From NCBI RefSeq assembly GCF_018991925.1, contig NW_024735516.1, positions 1,601,092 through 1,665,091 of the forward strand: a stretch of 64,000 nt of DNA, in the 5' to 3' direction. The notes beneath the pieces are model-generated. The model was not told the origin of the DNA. It did not search any database and worked only from the letters and a program-made list of their open reading frames with translations. This document shows, piece after piece, positions 61,014 through 64,000 of this stretch. The position numbers were made by a program, and so were the translations under genes. The first letter of the stretch is position 1; each line of letters opens with the position of its first letter. This DNA is from Homarus americanus (lineage: Eukaryota > Arthropoda > Malacostraca > Decapoda > Nephropidae).

Positions 61014-61025
61014 CCCCATCCTCGC
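61014..61025 (+). repeat. Target-site duplication of LINE copy B, right
   Basis: CCCCATCCTCGC, identical to 57562-57573. The same 12-mer also starts the second unit of the 113-bp repeat at 61127. Confidence 0.8.
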
Positions 61026-61218
61026 CCATCCTGGGAGGTGAGGATAGCACCATCCGTCAGGCGCCGACGGAAGGTATCAGACCCACCCACTGGGAAGGGC
61101 GTGGGTCTCCAATCCCCCCCCCCCATCCCCATCCTCGCCCATCCTGGGAGGTGGAGAATGGCACCATCCGTCAGGCGCCGACGGAAGGTATCAGGACCCA
61201 CCCACTGGAAGGGCTAAC
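61014..61218. repeat. 113-bp tandem duplication, two units
   Basis: Unit 1 starts at 61014 and unit 2 at 61127. Both contain CATCCTGGGAGGTG, CACCATCCGTCAGGCGCCGA and ACCCACCCACTGG. Unit 1 has a one-base loss relative to unit 2. GC-rich; product or origin unknown. Confidence 0.9.
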
Positions 61219-61420
61219 TACCTTGGTCCTCTCCTCTCTCTCTCTCTCCCTTCCCTCCCTCCCTCCCCTCTCCCCCTCTCTCTACCTTTTCTCTCTCTTC
61301 CTCCTTCCTCTCTACTACTACCACAACTACTACCCACAACTACTACAGGACTGCCTAGGTAACATACCAACCCTGGTGCACCGGTCCTGCCCCCCCCCCT
61401 CCCCCACACACACATCTCTG
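61219..61420. repeat. CT-rich low-complexity tract with ACTACTACC
   Basis: (CT)n and CCCTCCCTCC at 61231-61310, then (ACTACTACC)-type repeats and a C-run at 61391-61400. Confidence 0.8.
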
Positions 61421-61640
61421 TTGTTAATATGACCACTGATGCTTCACAACACACACTTATAAACACGCCGTTATAAGCAATGCTGTCACCCCAGTGATTC
61501 AGAAAATTCTAGAATATTCAAAATATTATTTCATTTGTTTAACTGTTACTGTACTGTGCAATCAATACCTAAAGTGATGTAGTAGGTAAAGAGATTAAAG
61601 TACTTTTTTTTTACTTTGTGAAGAGAGTGCCTGGTGTGGA
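61421..61640. other. Anonymous sequence
   Basis: Short unique AT-rich spacer; nothing recognised. Confidence 0.4.
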
Positions 61641-61726
61641 TGTTATTATTGTTGTTATTATTATTATTATTATTATTGTTATTATTATTATTGTTATTAT
61701 TATTGTTATTATTATTGTTATTATTA

Positions 61727-61764
<38 letters not shown>

Positions 61765-61836
61765 GTTATTATTATTGTTATTATTATTATTATTATTGTT
61801 ATTATCATTTTTATTATTATTATTATTGTTATTATT

Positions 61837-61868
<32 letters not shown>
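61641..61868. repeat. (TTA)n microsatellite passing into (GTT)n
   Basis: About 228 bp of TTA triplets with regular GTT interruptions (often every fourth triplet), ending in (GTT)10. The poly-Asn, poly-Leu and poly-Ile frames are artefacts. Confidence 0.98.
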
Positions 61869-61869
<1 letters not shown>

Positions 61870-61961
61870 GCTCAGCTGACACACATACACGACTTATTTC
61901 AGTTCATTTAAAAATTATCTAGCCTAACCTAACTCCTTCAGGTAGCGTGAGGTTGTTTAAT

Positions 61962-62135
61962 CCTCAAGTGAAATAAGCTGGGGTACATAATCAAGTGAAA
62001 TACCCTGATGTTACTAGTTAAGCTGGGGTACCTATTCTTTTAGTGAAATAAGCTGGGATACCTAATAAAGTGAAATGAGCTGGGGTGTCTAATCAAGTGA
62101 AATAAGCTGGGGTGCCTAATCTTCACGTGATCCTA
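61962..62135. repeat. 27-bp minisatellite, AAGTGAAATAAGCTGGGGTA core
   Basis: About six units of AAGTGAAATAAGCTGGGGTACCTAATC type with indels. Confidence 0.88.
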
Positions 62136-62330
62136 AGAGACTGAACACACAAACCTTGGAAGACCCAGATGGAAGTGCCTAGGTCAGCGGTGTACGGGGA
62201 CAACAGTTATCTGGCCAGGGGTCTGAGTGACACTGCCTCATTTGCATAATTATATATGTGTGTTATTACGGTAGAAGGCTCCAACTTCTACCATCACTGG
62301 CCTGTATCTGGAAGGAGGCGCACATCCCCA
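62136..62330. other. Anonymous sequence
   Basis: Nothing recognised. Confidence 0.4.
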
Positions 62331-62560
62331 CCCTATCCCAACACATCCCACCCCATCCTACTTTACTCCATCCTACCCCACCCCTAACACACTCCACCTC
62401 ACCCCACCCAAACACACCATATCCCCAACACACCCCACCCACAATACACCCTACCCACAACACACCCTACCCACAACACACCCCACCCACCCCACCCACA
62501 ACACACCCCACTCCACCCACACCCCACGCACAACACACCCCACCCCACCCACAACACATC
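62331..62560. repeat. CCACCC/ACACACC-type repeat
   Basis: Irregular units of about 18 bp (ACAACACACCCTACCCAC), G-poor on the plus strand. Confidence 0.9.
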
Positions 62561-62589
62561 CTTAGAGAGAGAAAAGACAGATAGATAGA

Positions 62590-62785
62590 TTAGTACAGTA
62601 GTAGTGGCAGTATTAGTAGTAATAGTAGTAGTTACCAGTTATATTAGTACATTAGTAGTTATAGTAGTAGCAGCAGTAGTAGCAGATACAGTAGTAGCAG
62701 CAATAGTAGTAATCGTAGAAGTAGCAGTAGTAGTGGTCATAGAAGTAGCAGTAGTAGGAGTAATCGTAGTGGTAGTATTATTAGC
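62590..62785. repeat. (GTA)n imperfect microsatellite
   Basis: AGTAGTAGT with GCA, GTT and GTG variants over about 195 bp. Confidence 0.92.
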
Positions 62786-62966
62786 TGTGAAGATATATCA
62801 TTAAAACTGTCCAGTAATCCGTCAAAAGTTCCCGTACATGAAGGTCGCTGTCACCTGAGGCAGTATACAGGTGAGAGAGCCTTAGTGTGTACTCTGGGCA
62901 CTTGGCTTAATCCCTTTGTTCGTAAGTGGTCTCAAAATAAACTACAACCACATGTTTTATTGTTGT

Positions 62967-62970
<4 letters not shown>
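62786..62970. other. Anonymous sequence
   Basis: Nothing recognised. Confidence 0.4.

Positions 62971-63022
<52 letters not shown>
62971..63022. repeat. (TG)26 microsatellite
   Basis: Uninterrupted TG repeat. Confidence 0.98.
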
Positions 63023-63023
<1 letters not shown>

Positions 63024-63480
63024 CCCACCAGATGTTGCTACCAAGCTGCTGGGATAATGTAGTGTTGTTAGTGGTATATTACTACTTATTTCATCAGCTA
63101 TTTTAAGCATTTGTGCTATTCTTAAATTTGTTATTGGTGGTGTTACTATTTGGTGTTATTGTTTGTTTAATATTTGTTTGTTATTGTTTCTGGTGGCCAA
63201 ACTCTCTAACCTACTTGTACTTCACCACCTACAAAGATACGTAATTTCATAAGTATTCACCAAAGTCAGTAATTTGGTCGTTATTTTGAAAGTCAGTAAA
63301 ACTTTAGCAGTTAAAATAAAATTCGGTGATTTTCGATCGTTCTTCATTTGAACTGTATAGGGTCTATCTTAAGAACTTGGTCTGCTTTCCACTAACTCTG
63401 AATAATAAAACTAAGTGATTACAGGTACTAGTGGGGTCGAAATTAATTACCTATCCATATTTGTTTCCTTTTACCTCCAA
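63023..63480. other. Anonymous AT-rich sequence
   Basis: Loose TATTTGTTTG and GTTATTGTTT repeats at about 63130-63190. No gene. Confidence 0.45.
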
Positions 63481-63483
63481 AAT

Positions 63484-63528
63484 GTGTGTGTGTAGCTGTG
63501 TATTGACTATTGTGTGTATGTGTGTGTG

Positions 63529-63571
<43 letters not shown>
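63484..63571. repeat. (TG)n imperfect microsatellite
   Basis: TG repeat interrupted by AGCTG and TATTGACTATTG in the first half, then about 20 pure TG units. Confidence 0.95.
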
Positions 63572-63572
<1 letters not shown>

Positions 63573-63751
63573 ATGGAGTCTGGGAAAGTTATCATATACA
63601 CCCAAATCAAATGTAAATATTTTGAAGCGGTTAATACGTTTTGAATAAAACTCCTTTTTAAAATGAAGTTCAGTTTTTTAATATTTCTAGGTAGCAATTA
63701 CTAGAAAAGGATATCAGGAAGCCCCAACTACAGCATGAGATGCGTTAATGT

Positions 63752-63937
63752 TGCTGCTCCATTCACCAGCCCTTCGTGTCAGCGGAAGGACCGGGAGCAG
63801 AACATGAGTCGCCTGCCAACAGCGCCCGGAACCGTATCCTCCCCAAAGACCTTCCTGACCAAGTGAGGGAGGACGGCCCGAAGATCTCCTCCTCCGTCTC
63901 CAAAGGGTGCGTGCTGGCAAAATGTTCACTATCTTGA
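63752..63937 (+). other. GC-rich open stretch near window end, possible exon
   Basis: After TTCACCAG the frame reads PFVSAEGPGAEHESPANSAR and then ILPKDLPDQVREDGPKIS, to a stop at about 63934. It is open from a TAA at about 63745. Composition is protein-like and GC-richer than the flanks, but no family is recognised, and the minus strand is also open here. Candidate only. Confidence 0.22.
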
Positions 63938-64000
63938 ATTACCCATGCAGAAATCCGGCAATGACCAGAACCTTGCAATTTCCCTCCTCATTAATTAGCG

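Noticed and set aside
61546..61911. Poly-Asn, poly-Leu and poly-Ile frames
   Set aside because: Translation of the TTA/GTT microsatellite.

Overview
The window looks like intergenic, repeat-dominated DNA from an invertebrate with a large genome, most probably a decapod crustacean (shrimp, crab or crayfish type). The evidence is the very dense and long microsatellites (pure AT, TG/CA, GA and CT tracts of 50-150 bp), the many 15-45 bp minisatellites, the AT-rich anonymous spacer, and a transposon set of decayed LINEs of several clades, a DIRS-like element and a hAT fossil. That assignment is inference from repeat style. No ribosomal, mitochondrial or conserved host gene fixes it. I found no intact protein-coding gene, no rRNA and no convincing tRNA. 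Most long open frames are simple repeats whose unit length is a multiple of 3, or decayed transposons.

Layout. 1-7.7 kb is mostly anonymous AT-rich DNA with one perfect 26-bp inverted repeat (3604-3666) and an (AT)n tract. 7.78-8.35 kb holds a decayed LINE reverse transcriptase (RT) end. 9.7-11.0 kb is a pyrimidine-rich stretch ending in (TG)n, which abuts a minus-strand RT relic (11.24-11.66 kb). 12.4-13.9 kb is (AT)n/(GTAT)n and TG-rich DNA into which a 5'-truncated LINE, 'copy A', has inserted on the minus strand (13.86-15.28 kb). 15.3-19.3 kb is a chain of micro- and minisatellites with strong strand asymmetry. 20.1-21.3 kb is a degenerate repeat on a CCCACGA-type core. 24.26-25.97 kb holds the most unusual item: a broken gene for a FEN/XPG-like nuclease-fold protein with a C-terminal Cys-rich motif. 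26.76-27.48 kb and 35.2-36.3 kb contain further LINE relics. 31.0-32.5 kb has two related 30-bp arrays that would encode Pro/Glu-rich 10-residue repeats. 37.8-47.6 kb is a succession of minisatellites (15, 16, 20, 24, 28 and 45 bp units), one of them split by a hAT fossil with terminal inverted repeats (43.52-44.14 kb).

48.15-50.34 kb is a decayed LINE with remains of both ORFs. About 51.3-55.59 kb is a GC-rich DIRS-like retrotransposon cut off after its RT. 56.07-61.0 kb is a nested pair of I-group-like LINEs: 'copy 1' (5' UTR plus the N-terminal part of ORF1) is interrupted by 'copy 2/B' (57574-61013), flanked by a perfect 12-bp target-site duplication. Copy B has both element ends but large internal deletions. 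It belongs to the same family as copy A at 14 kb, and the two copies mark each other's breaks. The rest is microsatellites and anonymous DNA.

The elements do not form a pathway. The window is a record of repeated retrotransposition, decay and tandem-repeat growth. The items most worth following are the FEN-like/Cys-rich pseudogene family, the splice-like internal deletion in LINE copy B, the hairpin-centred in-frame loss of its zinc knuckle, and the Pro/Glu-repeat arrays.
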